6,188 bases of DNA. Source: Acidobacteriota bacterium (GTDB lineage Bacteria > Acidobacteriota > Terriglobia > Terriglobales > SCQP01). Both the position numbers and the translations under genes were made by a program. Shown piece by piece: positions 6,180-6,188 of this stretch. Below the pieces are notes generated by a model. That model saw nothing but the letters and a program-made list of their open reading frames with translations, had not been told where the DNA came from and did not search any database. Position 1 is the stretch's first letter; every line of letters starts with the position of its first letter. The DNA lies in assembly GCA_021823305.1 (NCBI GenBank), contig JAKAOE010000129.1, positions 1-6,188 on the forward strand, given 5' to 3'.

Positions 6180-6188
6180 AAGGTGGCG

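Noticed and set aside
1..6188. A hidden new defence, mobile or RNA-based system
   Set aside because: All long stretches are explained by four housekeeping or common family genes plus one family VWA gene; I found no direct repeats, att-like ends, transposase fragments or tRNA-like folds.

Overview
The window is very GC-rich, and every convincing gene reads left to right on the + strand. Codons end overwhelmingly in G or C, with a marked preference for G (GCG, CTG, GTG, GGG). The last gene belongs to the 'VWFA-related' secreted protein family, which is greatly expanded in Acidobacteriota. Together with the base composition, this points to a soil acidobacterium, perhaps of the Solibacter/Bryobacter group. 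That placement is an inference from gene content; there is no rRNA or other marker here.

Region 1 (1-3705) is a tight housekeeping cluster: dxr (5' end cut by the window edge), rseP and ispG. dxr and ispG encode the DXP reductoisomerase and HMBPP synthase steps of the MEP isoprenoid pathway. Between them sits the gene for a site-2 intramembrane metalloprotease with two PDZ domains. Spacings of 39 and 7 bp suggest one transcript and translational coupling of ispG to rseP. This gene order is common in bacteria. All diagnostic active-site residues that fall inside the window are present.

Region 2 (3706-4582) begins with a 109-bp spacer that looks regulatory. It holds a perfect 14-bp palindrome of the CRP/FNR type, a TATATC -10-like element, and a second perfect inverted repeat at the expected transcription start. 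It leads into an intact classical short-chain dehydrogenase/reductase that is probably NAD(H)-dependent and of unknown substrate.

Region 3 (4583-6188) has a 55-bp spacer with a plausible sigma-70-type promoter. It is followed by an exported von Willebrand factor A-like protein with a degenerate metal site, an Ala-rich linker and a four-cysteine insert. Its reading frame stops nine bases before the window end, at a point where relatives, as I recall the family, usually continue.

I see no mobile element, CRISPR array, RNA gene or obviously new system. The most interesting signals are the two-palindrome promoter before the dehydrogenase gene, the possible early stop in the VWA gene, and a G-quadruplex-type motif just inside the ispG start.
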